Shown one piece after another: positions 34,795-46,093 of a DNA stretch of 64,000 nucleotides. Position 1 is the stretch's first letter; every line of letters begins with the position of its first letter. The stretch is from Microbacterium ureisolvens. Its GTDB lineage: Bacteria > Actinomycetota > Actinomycetes > Actinomycetales > Microbacteriaceae. The stretch covers positions 124,001-188,000 of the forward strand of contig NZ_JADIJE010000004.1 in the NCBI RefSeq assembly GCF_015278315.1, written 5' to 3'. Position numbers and translations under genes: made by a program. Under the pieces are notes generated by a model. It ran no database searches. It saw only the letters and a program-made list of their open reading frames with translations, and was not told the DNA's origin.

Positions 34795-35592
34795 TCAGGC
34801 CGTGAGGCGGTAACCCACCCCGCGGACCGTCTCGATCCACCGCGGCTGCGAGGGCGACTCGCCGAGCTTGCGGCGCAGGTTCGCCATGTGCACCTCGATT
34901 GCGCGCGCATCGCTGTCGGAGACGAAGTCGCTGACGGCGTACTGATCGCCGCGCAGCATGAGGGCGAGATCGGACTTCGCGCGCACGCGCCTGCCCGCGA
35001 CCAGCAGGTCGGCGAGGATGTCGAACTCGCTGCGCGTCAGCTCGACGTCCTCGTCGTCGACGGTGACGAGATGGGTCTGGGCGTTGAGGCGCAGCCCGTG
35101 GTGCTCCAGCCACACCCCACCGGATGCGGCGCCGGCGGCCGGCTCGGCGGTCTCGACGGGGGCGACGTGGCGTGGCCGCCGCAGCATCGCGTCGATGCGC
35201 GCACGCAGCTCGCGCGGGCGGAACGGCTTGGCGACGTAGTCGTCGGCGCCGGCCTCCAGGCCCTGCAGGGCGTCGATCTCCTCGGTGCGTGCGCTCAGCA
35301 TCACGATGTACGTCGAGCTGATCGCCCGGATGCGCTTCGCGGTCTCGAAGCCGTCCATCCCCGGCATGTTGACGTCGAGCGTGGTCACCAGAGGCCGGTG
35401 CTCGCGGACGAGCTCCACGCCGTCGGCGCCGTTGGCTGCGCCGTGCACGTCGAAACCCGCCTGTGCGAGGACCGTGGACAGCAGCGAGCGGATGTCGGCC
35501 TCGTCCTCGATGACGACGGCGACGCGCGTTTCTTCCACCGATCCACCCCCCGGATCCGCTGTTGCGGGCGACGGATCCTGGACGTCGGTCAT
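34795..35592 (-). CDS. OmpR-family response regulator
   Basis: A 265-residue two-domain regulator. The receiver has acidic residues E29/D30, phospho-acceptor D73 in TLDVNMPGMDGFE, the Thr/Ser motif in YIVMLSA and the conserved Lys in YVAKPF. After a linker, a winged-helix DNA-binding domain (about 168-265) ends with WIETVRGVGYRL. It converges with the kinase/GGDEF pair and is the probable partner of that kinase. ATG 35592 is used; upstream in-frame sequence has no family similarity. Confidence 0.93.
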   Translation of the reverse strand: MTDVQDPSPATADPGGGSVEETRVAVVIEDEADIRSLLSTVLAQAGFDVHGAANGADGVELVREHRPLVTTLDVNMPGMDGFETAKRIRAISSTYIVMLSARTEEIDALQGLEAGADDYVAKPFRPRELRARIDAMLRRPRHVAPVETAEPAAGAASGGVWLEHHGLRLNAQTHLVTVDDEDVELTRSEFDILADLLVAGRRVRAKSDLALMLRGDQYAVSDFVSDSDARAIEVHMANLRRKLGESPSQPRWIETVRGVGYRLTA

Positions 35593-36082
35593 GATATCCC
35601 AGAACGCGGTGCGGAACGGATGTGCCGGCGCGGCGTCCATCAGCGGGACGATCCGGACCGGCGGCGGGCGTGGAGGCCCGTCTCGCGTCGCACCGGCGTC
35701 ACGCCGGAGAGACAGGCCGCGCGGAGGGCGGGAGATCTCCCCACATCCCGCCCCGCGCGCGTCCTCGGTGCACGGACCTGAGCTGCAGTCGTCCCCACGC
35801 GCGCAACTCGTCCGCACCTCTGGACGATCCCACCGCACCAGCCGTCGCTCGGACGCTCGGCGCGATGTGTGCGGCGGGGCGGTCGGTCGTCGTACGCCAC
35901 GATGTCGCGTCCGCCTTCCATCTCCGCCCCTCCCCAGTTCCGCACGATGTGGATCCGTCCTTCGGGTGCCCCCGACGCTACCGCCGCCGGCTCAACGCCC
36001 GCTCAAGTGCTCCTCAGGAACCGCGCAGGCTTGCCGAGCCGGTCCGGCGCGCGTGGCGGGGCAGGCATGGCATGCTCGATCC
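35593..36082. other. 490-base stretch without a recognised gene
   Basis: It lies upstream of both the response regulator (minus) and coaE (plus). Open frames here on either strand have no family resemblance and look like high-GC noise. A CATGCT box (36071-36076) six bases before coaE is the only signal I would mark. The length is large for this compact window, so a regulatory RNA or a decayed gene is possible. Confidence 0.4.
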
Positions 36083-36727
36083 ATGCCGCTCGTCGCCCTC
36101 ACCGGAGGCATCGCCTCGGGAAAGTCCACGATCGCCCGCCGCCTGGCCGAACACGGCGCCGTCGTCGTCGACGCGGATCAGCTCGTGCGCGAGGTGCAGC
36201 AGCCCGGGTCGCCGGTGCTCGCCGCCATCGCGGACGCCTTCGGCGACGGGATGCTCCGCCCCGACGGATCGCTGGACCGCGCCGCGCTCGGCAGCCGGGT
36301 GTTCGGTGACGAGGCGGCGATCGCGCGGCTGAACGCCATCGTCCATCCCGCGGTGCGCGCGGAGTCCGCGCGGCGCTTCGCCGAGGCTTTCGCGGCCGAT
36401 CCGGACGCGGTGGTCGTCTACGACGTGCCGCTGCTCGTCGAAGCCCGCGTCGGAGATCCCTGGCAGCTCATCGTCGTGGCGCACGCCCCGGCCGCGGTGC
36501 GCGTCCGGCGTCTGGTCGAGCTCCGCGGGATGACCGAGACGGATGCCGCGGCCCGCATCGCCTCGCAGGTCTCGGACGAGGCTCGGCTGAAGGTCGCCGA
36601 CGTGGTGATCGACACGTCCGGCGCCCTCGCCGACACCGAGCAGCAGACGGACGAGCTGTGGAACCGCCTGGCGGAGCATCTCTCGCGGCGCGCGTCCCGC
36701 GCCGACGAGCCCGCTTCCGGCAGCTGA
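36083..36727 (+). CDS. coaE: Dephospho-CoA kinase
   Basis: Last step of coenzyme A synthesis (ATP-dependent phosphorylation of dephospho-CoA). The 214-residue protein has the P-loop GGIASGKST (8-16), the DADQLVREV substrate motif and the VVYDVPLLVEARV segment typical of CoaE. The ATG is set by CATGCT exactly six bases upstream (possible leaderless start). CoaE is followed in actinobacteria by uvrB, as here with one gene between. Confidence 0.95.
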   Translation: MPLVALTGGIASGKSTIARRLAEHGAVVVDADQLVREVQQPGSPVLAAIADAFGDGMLRPDGSLDRAALGSRVFGDEAAIARLNAIVHPAVRAESARRFAEAFAADPDAVVVYDVPLLVEARVGDPWQLIVVAHAPAAVRVRRLVELRGMTETDAAARIASQVSDEARLKVADVVIDTSGALADTEQQTDELWNRLAEHLSRRASRADEPASGS

Positions 36728-36797
36728 TCCGGAGCGTTTCGACGTACCGCGTGTCCGCGGCCCGGCGTACGCTGGGAACAAGCCGAGGAGGTGTCCC

Positions 36798-37484
36798 ATG
36801 GGTGTTCTCTCGAGATTCCGGCGGCGCAAGACGCCCTACCGCGCGGCGACCGAAGAGGAGCAGATCGCGCGGTACGTCTACCTGCTCGGCTCGTTGCCCG
36901 CCTCGGTGATCGAGAGCGCGCACGCCTCGGCCTTCGCGGACGTGCCGCCCGAGCGGCGGCGGCAGATGTTCGAGCAGCTGCGTCCGTTCCTCGCCGAGTC
37001 CGAGCGCGACGCGGCGGCCGAAGACCCGACGGTGATCGCGCGGCTCGTGCGGCGTGCCGAGGAGCACCGCGCGCAACGGGCCGCGCAGGCGGAGGCCGCC
37101 CGGCAGGCCTCGGCCGACCCGGCGCGCACGGCGGTCGCGGTCGACGACGGCGACCCGCGTGACCGCGTCGACGGCGATCCCCGCGATCGGGTGGACGTCC
37201 AGTCGATGCTCCTCCACGTCGGCGTGATGACGATCGTCGCCAACCAGTTCCTGCTGTCGAGCTCGGTGGCGGCCTACTTCACCGTCGGGGCGGGTTCCCT
37301 CCAGCTCGGCTCGGAGCCCGGGTGGGTCGGCGAGACCTACGATCCCGGCTTCGGCGTCGACGGCGGAGGTGGCGCGGGCGGTTTCGACGGCGGTGGCGGC
37401 GCGTTCGACACCGGCGGCTTCGGAGGTTTCGACGCGGGAGGCTTCGGCGGCGGTTTCGACGGCGGGGGCGGCTTCGGCGGCTGA
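36798..37484 (+). CDS. Glycine-rich-tailed protein, paralogue of the 31.1-kb gene
   Basis: A 228-residue protein: charged N-terminus [15 protein letters not shown], a conserved helical block ([30 protein letters not shown] spread over residues 22-50), a charged middle with a tandem DGDPRDRV repeat, a hydrophobic segment (about 138-160) and a tail of almost only Gly, Phe, Asp and Ala ending GGGFGG. It shares the helical block and tail type with 31122-31841. The leader has TACGCT (36768-36773) and GAGGAGG. The function is unknown. Confidence 0.75.
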   Translation: MGVLSRFRRRKTPYRAATEEEQIARYVYLLGSLPASVIESAHASAFADVPPERRRQMFEQLRPFLAESERDAAAEDPTVIARLVRRAEEHRAQRAAQAEAARQASADPARTAVAVDDGDPRDRVDGDPRDRVDVQSMLLHVGVMTIVANQFLLSSSVAAYFTVGAGSLQLGSEPGWVGETYDPGFGVDGGGGAGGFDGGGGAFDTGGFGGFDAGGFGGGFDGGGGFGG

Positions 37485-37534
37485 GCCATCATCTGCGCGG
37501 GCCGCGGCATCCGCCCGTCGCGAACGCGGCCCCG

Positions 37535-37557
37535 ATGTCGGGGGTGCCGCCTACGCT
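37535..37557 (+). promoter_or_regulatory. Candidate PafBC-type damage promoter of uvrB
   Basis: ATGTCGGGG (37535-37543), eight bases, then TACGCT (37552-37557) matches tTGTCRGtg-N8-TAnnnT. The GTG start is seven bases downstream. Confidence 0.65.
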
Positions 37558-37564
37558 TGGTTCA

Positions 37565-39646
<2,082 letters not shown>

Positions 39647-39676
39647 CGCCGATCGCCGGATCAATCGAGCCGCCGC

Positions 39677-39696
39677 CCGCTCGTCGTGGCGAGCGG
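39677..39696 (+). terminator. Hairpin after uvrB
   Basis: CCGCTCG (39677-39683) pairs with CGAGCGG (39690-39696) over a six-base loop, 31 bases after the uvrB stop; no T-run. Confidence 0.4.
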
Positions 39697-39776
39697 CGTC
39701 GATCGACGCGAGGCAGCTCGCGGTCGGGTCCGCCGAAGGTCAGTCCGCCCCCGGGCCAGTGCGGCTCAGGTCGGCC

Positions 39777-39844
39777 CCGTGGTCAGTCCTCGGGGCGCGG
39801 TCGGAGCCGTCTGGGGCGCTGGGGCCGCCGTGGTCAGTCCTCGG
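39777..39844. repeat. Direct repeats flanking a copied 41-bp coding segment
   Basis: CCGTGGTCAGTCCTCGG occurs at 39777-39793 and 39828-39844 (period 51). Between and overlapping them, 39795-39835 repeats 27738-27778. A third GGTCAGTCC lies at 39739-39747. The right copy contains the stop codon of the minus-strand gene at 39834. Confidence 0.7.
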
Positions 39845-40079
39845 TGCCCGGGCGGCCGGCCTTGCGACGCTCGAGGCGCCAGTGCACTTCGTGCGTCGTG
39901 GGATGACGCCACTCGTGGATGCGGTACTCGAAGCCCGGCAGCAGCACGATCGGGATGGGGTCCGGGGACGCGGGTGCGACGGCGCCGACGACGATCTTCG
40001 CGTCGGTGGGAATGAACGGTGATTGTGCGGGAACCGGTGCGGTGATGATCTCTACCGGATCGCTGTAGGGTCGCGCCAT
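39834..40079 (-). CDS. Small conserved-looking protein of unknown function
   Basis: An 81-residue soluble protein, MARPYSDPVEIITAP at the start and a C-terminal RHPTTHEVHWRLERRKAGR basic stretch. No family is recognised. ATG 40079 is supported by a TAAGGT box (minus sense, 40086-40091) exactly six bases upstream. A TATACT element lies further upstream (40141-40146) in an AT-rich stretch. Its last codons lie in a duplicated segment. Confidence 0.6.
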   Translation of the reverse strand: MARPYSDPVEIITAPVPAQSPFIPTDAKIVVGAVAPASPDPIPIVLLPGFEYRIHEWRHPTTHEVHWRLERRKAGRPGTED

Positions 40080-40305
40080 GACCGCACCTTAGCATGCGCA
40101 GTGAGGTGTCTGTATAACTGCTTTATGCATCTATACCTCCAGTATAGAAGCGCGTTAGAGTCGCAGTAGAGATCAGCGAAGCATCGCCAACGATGTCGGT
40201 GCGGAGCGATCTCATGCCCGGCACGACCGTGCGGGACGCGCCCTGTCTGGGGGACCTGGGGAGGGCAGGGCGCGCCTCGGGCTGGTCGGACCGGGCGATC
40301 GGCCG
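40080..40305. other. AT-rich regulatory stretch between two small minus-strand genes
   Basis: The 40100-40175 part is clearly less GC-rich than the rest of the window. CTATAC (40131-40136) and GTATAG (40142-40147) form a 6-bp inverted repeat over CTCCA. On the minus strand a TATACT box, GGAGG and an ATG for a 13-residue frame (40130-40089) follow each other. No larger gene is supported. Confidence 0.4.
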
Positions 40306-40560
40306 TCAGGGGCAGTGCATGAGAGGCTTCGGGCCGGAACGGTCGAAGGTGTGCGCCGAGATCGGCGCGCCGCACAGCGGGCACGCGCGCTCCGCGCGCT
40401 CGGCCGCGCTGGGCGGGGGGGTCGTCTCGTACGGGCCGACGGCCGCGGGTCCGGCAGCGCGGATCAACGTCGCGTTGAGGTAGGCGTACCACCCGCCGGC
40501 CTCGCGCACCCGTTCCCGGAGGGGGCGACGGTCGCGGGCTGCGGCATCCGTTTCAGGCAT
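40306..40560 (-). CDS. Small zinc-binding protein of unknown function
   Basis: An 84-residue protein with LRERVREAGGWYAYLNATLIRAAGPA in the middle and a C-terminal metal-binding type motif CPLCG (C60, C63) with H82/C83 in LMHCP. I have the impression of similar small proteins in other Microbacteriaceae, but know no function. A TACACT box (minus sense, 40567-40572) lies six bases before the ATG and sits inside the palindrome attributed to the MarR regulator, so it is probably controlled by that regulator. Confidence 0.72.
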   Translation of the reverse strand: MPETDAAARDRRPLRERVREAGGWYAYLNATLIRAAGPAAVGPYETTPPPSAAERAERACPLCGAPISAHTFDRSGPKPLMHCP

Positions 40561-40561
40561 G

Positions 40562-40579
40562 TCATTAGTGTACTAATGA
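40562..40579. promoter_or_regulatory. Probable MarR operator
   Basis: TCATTAGTGTACTAATGA is a perfect 8-bp inverted repeat around a 2-base centre between the divergent zinc-protein and marR genes, covering the -10 box of the former. Confidence 0.65.
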
Positions 40580-40602
40580 TTTGCGCACGATAGGATCATC
40601 GC

Positions 40603-41046
40603 GTGACGGATGCCGCACTCAGCCCCGACGACCTGCTCAAGCTCGACAACCAGGTGTGCTTCGCGCTGGTGACCGCGGCGCGCAACGTCGTCGGGATGTA
40701 TCGGCCGATCCTGGAGCCGCTGGGGCTCACGCATCCGCAGTACCTCGTGATGCTGGCGCTGTGGGAGCGGTCGCCGCGCTCGCTGCGCGAGCTCGCGGCG
40801 GAGCTGGCGCTCGAACCCGCCACGCTCTCGCCGCTGGTCAAGCGGCTCGAGGCGCAGGACCTCGTGACCCGCTCGCGGCGCGGCGACGACGAGCGGGTGC
40901 TCGACGTGAACCTCACCGACGCCGGCCGCCGGCTCCGGGAGCGAGCCCTCGAGGTGCCGGGCCGTGTGATGGAAAGTGTGGGGACCGACGCCGAGGCCCT
41001 GGTCGCGCTTCGCGACGCGCTGCGGCCGTTCGCGGGAGCGCGCTGA
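40603..41046 (+). CDS. MarR-family transcriptional regulator
   Basis: A 147-residue dimeric winged-helix regulator. [21 protein letters not shown] is the start of the DNA-binding domain, the recognition helix is in [21 protein letters not shown], and the wing is [19 protein letters not shown]. This is close to the OhrR/MarR branch; a reactive Cys sits at about residue 17 (QVCFAL), as in OhrR, so peroxide sensing is possible but not shown. A TAGGAT box ends six bases before the GTG. The palindrome upstream suggests self-control. Confidence 0.9.
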   Translation: MTDAALSPDDLLKLDNQVCFALVTAARNVVGMYRPILEPLGLTHPQYLVMLALWERSPRSLRELAAELALEPATLSPLVKRLEAQDLVTRSRRGDDERVLDVNLTDAGRRLRERALEVPGRVMESVGTDAEALVALRDALRPFAGAR

Positions 41047-41099
41047 CGTTCCGCCTCGCCACCTGCGCCGAACCTGTGAACGAAGCCTCCCCGGCGCCC

Positions 41100-41122
41100 A
41101 TGTCGGAGGCCCCGCCTACACT
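41100..41122 (+). promoter_or_regulatory. Candidate PafBC-type damage promoter of uvrA
   Basis: ATGTCGGAG (41100-41108), eight bases, TACACT (41117-41122), then six bases to the GTG. Same core and spacing as before uvrB. Confidence 0.65.
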
Positions 41123-41128
41123 TGTCTG

Positions 41129-44100
41129 GTGCCCATCGTCCCTGTCGCCCTGCCTGGAAACATGCCCGGAAACGCCGTCGGCGGCACCAGCGGAAAGCTC
41201 AGCGTCCGCGGTGCCCGCGTCCACAATCTGAAGGACGTCGACCTCGACATCCCGCGCGATTCGCTGGTCGTCTTCACGGGGCTCTCGGGCTCGGGCAAGT
41301 CGAGCCTCGCGTTCGACACGATCTTCGCCGAGGGCCAGCGCCGGTACGTCGAGTCCCTGAGCGCGTACGCGCGGCAGTTCCTCGGTCAGGTCGACCGACC
41401 CGACGTGGACTTCATCGAAGGACTCAGCCCAGCGGTCTCGATCGATCAGAAGTCGACGAACCGCAACCCGCGCTCGACCGTGGGCACGATCACCGAGATC
41501 CACGACTACATGCGTCTGCTGTGGGCGCGCATCGGCATCCCGCACTGTCCCGAGTGCGGCGCGGTGATCCAGCGGCAGACGGTGCAGCAGATCGCCGACC
41601 AGCTCATGGAGCTGCCGGAGCGCACGCGATACCAGATCGTCGCTCCCGTCGTCACCCAGAAGAAGGGCGAGTTCGTCGACCTCTTCAAGGAGCTGGGTGC
41701 CAAGGGCTACGCCCGCGCCATCGTCGACGGCGACATGATCCAGCTGGCTGAGCCGCCGGCCCTCAAGAAGAGCTACAAGCACGACATCGCCGTCGTGATC
41801 GACCGGCTGGTCGCCGCGCCCGGCATCCTCGACCGCGTTACCGACTCCGTCGAGACGGCGCTGTCGCTGGCAGGCGGAGTGGTGCAGGTCAACTTCGTCG
41901 ACGAGGAGGGCGACGCCGCGTGGCAGTCGTTCTCCGAGAAGCTCGCGTGCCCCAACGGGCACCCGCTGCAGCTCACCGAGATCGAGCCGCGCACGTTCTC
42001 GTTCAACGCGCCGTTCGGCGCCTGCCCCGCGTGCTCGGGCCTCGGCACCCGCATGTCGGTCGACGTCGAGCTGATGCTGGGCGACGAGGACCTGTCGATC
42101 CGCGAGGGCGTCCTCATCCCGTGGACCACGCAGGGCAAGGGACTCTTCCAGTACTACGAACGGCTGCTCGAAGGACTGGCCAGCGATCTCGGCTTCTCCC
42201 TCGACACCCCCTGGAAGAGGCTGCCCGCCGCGGTGCGCGAAGCCGTGCTGCGGGGCGAGAACTACAAGGTGACCGTGCGGTGGAAGAACCGCTACGGGCG
42301 TGAGATGCGCTACTCGTCGGGCTTCGAGGGCGTCGTGCCCTACATCGAGCGGCAGTACACGCAGGCCGAGTCCGACACGCAGCGCCAGCGCTGGGCCGAG
42401 TACCTGCGCGAGGTGCCGTGCCCGGTGTGCGACGGTGCGCGCCTGAAGCCCGAGGTGCTGGCGGTCCAGGTGCACGGGCACTCGATCGCGGACGCCTCGC
42501 GCCTGAGCCTCGGCGAGGCGCGCGAGTACTTCGCGCGTCTGACCCTCACCGAGCGCGAGGCGACGATCGCCGCGGCGGTGCTGCGCGAGATCCGGCTGCG
42601 CCTGGACTTCCTCATCCGCGTCGGCCTCGACTACCTCAGCCTCAGCCGCGCCGCCGCGACCCTCTCCGGCGGCGAAGCGCAGCGCATCCGCCTCGCCACC
42701 CAGATCGGGTCGGGGCTGACCGGTGTGCTGTACGTGCTGGACGAGCCGTCCATCGGCCTGCACCAGCGCGACAACCGCCGGCTCATCGAGACGCTCGTCG
42801 CCCTGCGCGACCTCGGGAACACCCTCATCGTGGTCGAGCACGACGAGGAGACCATCCACGCCGCCGACTGGGTCGTCGACATCGGGCCGGGCGCCGGCGT
42901 GAACGGCGGCGAGGTCGTCCACTCCGGTCCCATTGAGGAGCTCCTCGCCGACGCCGACTCGATCACCGGCGACTACCTCTCCGGCCGGCGCGCGATCCCC
43001 ACGCCGAAGAAGCGCCGCAAGATCGACCGCAAGCGCCAGGTGACCGTCGTCGGCGCGCGCGAGAACAACCTGAAGAACGTGACGGTCGACTTCCCGCTCG
43101 GCGTGCTCACCTCGGTCACCGGCGTGAGCGGATCGGGCAAATCCTCTCTGGTCAACGGCATCCTGTACCAGGTCCTCGCGACGCGCCTGAACGGCGCGCG
43201 CCGGGTAGCCGGCAAGCACACGCGCGTGACGGGCCTCGAGAACCTCGACAAGGTCGTGCACGTCGATCAGGCGCCGATCGGCCGGACACCGCGGTCGAAC
43301 CCGGCGACGTACACGGGCGTGTTCGATCGCATCCGGACGCTGTTCAGCGAGACGACCGAGGCGAAGGTGCGCGGCTATCAGCCCGGGCGTTTCAGCTTCA
43401 ACGTCAAGGGCGGCCGGTGCGAGGCGTGCTCGGGCGACGGCACGATCAAGATCGAGATGAACTTCCTGCCCGACGTCTACGTCGACTGCGAGGTGTGCCA
43501 CGGCAAGCGGTACAACCGCGACACGCTCGCCGTGCACTACAAGGGCAAGAACATCGCCGAGGTGCTCGAGATGCCGATCGCCGAGGCGGCGGAGTTCTTC
43601 GAGCCGATCCAGGCGATCCACCGCTACCTCAAGACGCTCGTCGACGTCGGCCTCGGCTACGTGCGGCTCGGCCAGTCCGCCACCACGCTCTCGGGCGGCG
43701 AGGCGCAGCGCGTCAAGCTCGCCACCGAGCTGCAGCGGCGCACGAACGGCCGGTCGATCTACGTCCTCGACGAGCCGACGACCGGCCTTCACTTCGAGGA
43801 CGTGCGCAAGCTCCTCGAGGTGCTGAACGGCCTCGTCGACAAGGGCAACACCGTCATCGTCATCGAGCACAACCTCGACGTCATCAAGTCCTCCGACTGG
43901 GTGATCGACCTCGGTCCCGAGGGCGGCTCCGGCGGCGGTCAGGTCATCGCGACGGGCACGCCCGAGCAGGTCGCACGCGTCGAGGGCAGCCACACCGGCG
44001 CGTTCCTGGCCGAGGTGCTGGGCCTGCGCGCGCCCACGCACGCGGTGGCCGGTCACGGCAAGCCGGAGAACGACGGCGCCGACATCGACGCCGCCCGCGC

Positions 44101-44137
44101 CGACGCCGAGCGGGTCGAAGTGCGCAAGGCCGGCTGA
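41129..44137 (+). CDS. uvrA: Excinuclease ABC subunit A (UvrA)
   Basis: DNA-damage recognition ATPase of nucleotide excision repair, with two ABC modules. The 1002-residue protein has Walker [10 protein letters not shown] (51-59) and a second GVSGSGKSS near residue 670, two ABC signature motifs ([18 protein letters not shown]), and zinc-binding pairs ([22 protein letters not shown] with CEVCHGK). GTG 41129 is set by TACACT six bases upstream. uvrC follows five bases after its stop, so the two are co-transcribed. Confidence 0.98.
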   Translation: MPIVPVALPGNMPGNAVGGTSGKLSVRGARVHNLKDVDLDIPRDSLVVFTGLSGSGKSSLAFDTIFAEGQRRYVESLSAYARQFLGQVDRPDVDFIEGLSPAVSIDQKSTNRNPRSTVGTITEIHDYMRLLWARIGIPHCPECGAVIQRQTVQQIADQLMELPERTRYQIVAPVVTQKKGEFVDLFKELGAKGYARAIVDGDMIQLAEPPALKKSYKHDIAVVIDRLVAAPGILDRVTDSVETALSLAGGVVQVNFVDEEGDAAWQSFSEKLACPNGHPLQLTEIEPRTFSFNAPFGACPACSGLGTRMSVDVELMLGDEDLSIREGVLIPWTTQGKGLFQYYERLLEGLASDLGFSLDTPWKRLPAAVREAVLRGENYKVTVRWKNRYGREMRYSSGFEGVVPYIERQYTQAESDTQRQRWAEYLREVPCPVCDGARLKPEVLAVQVHGHSIADASRLSLGEAREYFARLTLTEREATIAAAVLREIRLRLDFLIRVGLDYLSLSRAAATLSGGEAQRIRLATQIGSGLTGVLYVLDEPSIGLHQRDNRRLIETLVALRDLGNTLIVVEHDEETIHAADWVVDIGPGAGVNGGEVVHSGPIEELLADADSITGDYLSGRRAIPTPKKRRKIDRKRQVTVVGARENNLKNVTVDFPLGVLTSVTGVSGSGKSSLVNGILYQVLATRLNGARRVAGKHTRVTGLENLDKVVHVDQAPIGRTPRSNPATYTGVFDRIRTLFSETTEAKVRGYQPGRFSFNVKGGRCEACSGDGTIKIEMNFLPDVYVDCEVCHGKRYNRDTLAVHYKGKNIAEVLEMPIAEAAEFFEPIQAIHRYLKTLVDVGLGYVRLGQSATTLSGGEAQRVKLATELQRRTNGRSIYVLDEPTTGLHFEDVRKLLEVLNGLVDKGNTVIVIEHNLDVIKSSDWVIDLGPEGGSGGGQVIATGTPEQVARVEGSHTGAFLAEVLGLRAPTHAVAGHGKPENDGADIDAARADAERVEVRKAG

Positions 44138-44142
44138 GCGGG

Positions 44143-46071
44143 ATGGCGCGCACCGCACCCACCGTTCCGTACAAGCCGAAGCCCGGCGAGATCCCCACCA
44201 ATCCCGGGGTGTACCGCTTCCGCGACGCGGACGGGCGCGTGCTGTACGTCGGCAAGGCCAAGAACCTGCGCGCCCGGCTGTCGAACTACTTCGCACCGCT
44301 GCACACGCTGCACGAGCGGACGAGACGCATGGTCACCACCGCCGCGTCGGTCGAGTGGACGGTCGTCGCGACCGACGTCGACTCGCTGCAGCTGGAGTAC
44401 CAGTGGATCAAGGAGTTCGACCCGCCGTTCAACGTCCGCTACAAGGACGACAAGTCGTACCCGTTCATGGCGGTCACGCTCGGCGACGAGGCGCCGCGCG
44501 TCATCGTGACCCGCAATCGCCGGATCCCGGGCGCGAAGTACTTCGGCCCGTACCCGAAGGTGTGGGCGGTGCACGACACGATCGACCTGATGATCAAGGT
44601 GTTCCCGATCCGCACCTGCAGCGACTCGTCGTACAAGAAGGCCATGGCCACCGGACGGCCTTGCTTCCCCGGGCAGATCGGCCGATGCGGCGGGCCCTGC
44701 TCGATGAAGGTGACGATCGAGGAGCACCGGGCGATCGTCGACGACTTCATCGCCTTCATGGCCGGCGGCGACCAGCGGTTCACGAAAGAACTCACTGCGC
44801 GGATGCGCGAGGCCTCCGCCGCGATGGATTATGAGGCGGCCGCCCGGTACCGTGATCGCCTTCAGGCGATCGACGCCGTCCTCAATCGCAGCGCCCTCGT
44901 CCTCGCCACCGACACCGACGCCGACCTGTTCGGCATCGCCGAGGACGAACTGGCCGCCACCGTTCAGCACTTCGTCATCCGCGGCGGCCGCGTACGCGGC
45001 GTGCGGGCCACGACGATCGAGAAGGAGATCGACATCTCGGGGGGCGACCTTGTCGATCAGGTCCTGCAGCGCACGTACGGCAACGCGGCGGGCGCCGACA
45101 TCCCGCGCCAGGTGCTGGTGCCCGCGATGCCCGACGACGCCGCCGACCTCGAGGAGTGGCTGCGCGGACGCCGCGGCAAGGGCGTGACGATCCAGGTGGC
45201 CCAGCGCGGCCGCAAGGCCGACCTCATGCGCACCGCCAGCCTCAACGCCCAGCAGGCGCTCATGCTCCACAAGACGCGTCGCACCAGCGACTACGTCGCA
45301 CGGACGCAGGCGCTCACCGACCTGCAGGAGGCCCTCGACCTCGCCGAGGCGCCGCTGCGCATCGAGTGCTTCGACGTGTCGCACCTGAGCGGCACCAACG
45401 TGGTCGCCTCGATGGTGGTCTTCGAGGACGGACTGCCCCGCAAGGACCAGTACCGGTCCTTCGGCGTGGCCGAGACGACCGACGACACCGACTCTCTCTA
45501 CCAGGTGCTCCGGCGCCGGCTGGCCTACCTCGACCGGCCGGAGGAGGGCGAGACGGATGCCGCGGCCGACGCCACCGCCGACGGCACGGTCGTGACGGAG
45601 CGGCGTCGCGCGCGCTTCGCCTACCGTCCCCAGCTGCTCGTGGTCGACGGCGGCAAACCGCAGGTCGAAGCGGCCGCCCGTGCCCTCCGCGACGCCGGGC
45701 ACGAGGAGGTCGCGCTGTGCGGCATCGCGAAGCGGCTCGAGGAGGTGTGGCTGCCGGGGGAGGAGTACCCCGTGATCCTGCCGCGCACCTCGGAGGCGCT
45801 CTACCTGCTGCAGCGCCTCCGCGACGAGGCGCACCGCTTCGCGATCACCCATCAGCGCAAGCGCCGTCGCCGTGACATCCAGAGCGTGCTGGCGGAGGTC
45901 CCCGGCCTCGGCGAGGCGCGCATCAAGGCGCTGCTGCGGCATTTCGGATCCGTCTCGGCGCTGCGCAAGGCGACGCCCGACGAGATCGCCGAGCTCCCGG
46001 GTGTCGGCCCGAAGCTGGCCTCCGCGATCCACGCGCACCTGGCGGAGCCCGCGGCCGCCGCCAGTGGGTAG
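44143..46071 (+). CDS. uvrC: Excinuclease ABC subunit C (UvrC)
   Basis: Makes the two incisions around damage. The 642-residue protein has an N-terminal GIY-YIG nuclease ([23 protein letters not shown]), Cys-rich [15 protein letters not shown], a UVR domain (about 205-240) for UvrB contact, an RNase H-like 3' side nuclease domain ([21 protein letters not shown]) and a C-terminal HhH2 domain ([25 protein letters not shown]). ATG 44143 follows the uvrA stop by five bases. The stop codon TAG is also the start of a TAGGCT -10 box for rapZ. Confidence 0.97.
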   Translation: MARTAPTVPYKPKPGEIPTNPGVYRFRDADGRVLYVGKAKNLRARLSNYFAPLHTLHERTRRMVTTAASVEWTVVATDVDSLQLEYQWIKEFDPPFNVRYKDDKSYPFMAVTLGDEAPRVIVTRNRRIPGAKYFGPYPKVWAVHDTIDLMIKVFPIRTCSDSSYKKAMATGRPCFPGQIGRCGGPCSMKVTIEEHRAIVDDFIAFMAGGDQRFTKELTARMREASAAMDYEAAARYRDRLQAIDAVLNRSALVLATDTDADLFGIAEDELAATVQHFVIRGGRVRGVRATTIEKEIDISGGDLVDQVLQRTYGNAAGADIPRQVLVPAMPDDAADLEEWLRGRRGKGVTIQVAQRGRKADLMRTASLNAQQALMLHKTRRTSDYVARTQALTDLQEALDLAEAPLRIECFDVSHLSGTNVVASMVVFEDGLPRKDQYRSFGVAETTDDTDSLYQVLRRRLAYLDRPEEGETDAAADATADGTVVTERRRARFAYRPQLLVVDGGKPQVEAAARALRDAGHEEVALCGIAKRLEEVWLPGEEYPVILPRTSEALYLLQRLRDEAHRFAITHQRKRRRRDIQSVLAEVPGLGEARIKALLRHFGSVSALRKATPDEIAELPGVGPKLASAIHAHLAEPAAAASG

Positions 46072-46093
46072 GCTGTTCGGGACGGGGGTGGTC

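Noticed and set aside
39686..40015. Plus-strand frame containing GAVGAVWGAGAAVV
   Set aside because: The peptide match is to the copied 41-bp segment only; the rest has no ribosome site or family similarity, so I do not call it a gene.
40193..40483. Plus-strand frame opposite the small zinc protein
   Set aside because: The minus-strand frame has a metal-binding motif, a promoter and an operator; the plus frame has none of these.
40913..44296. 1127-codon minus-strand frame opposite uvrA
   Set aside because: Shadow of uvrA; no start signal and no domains.
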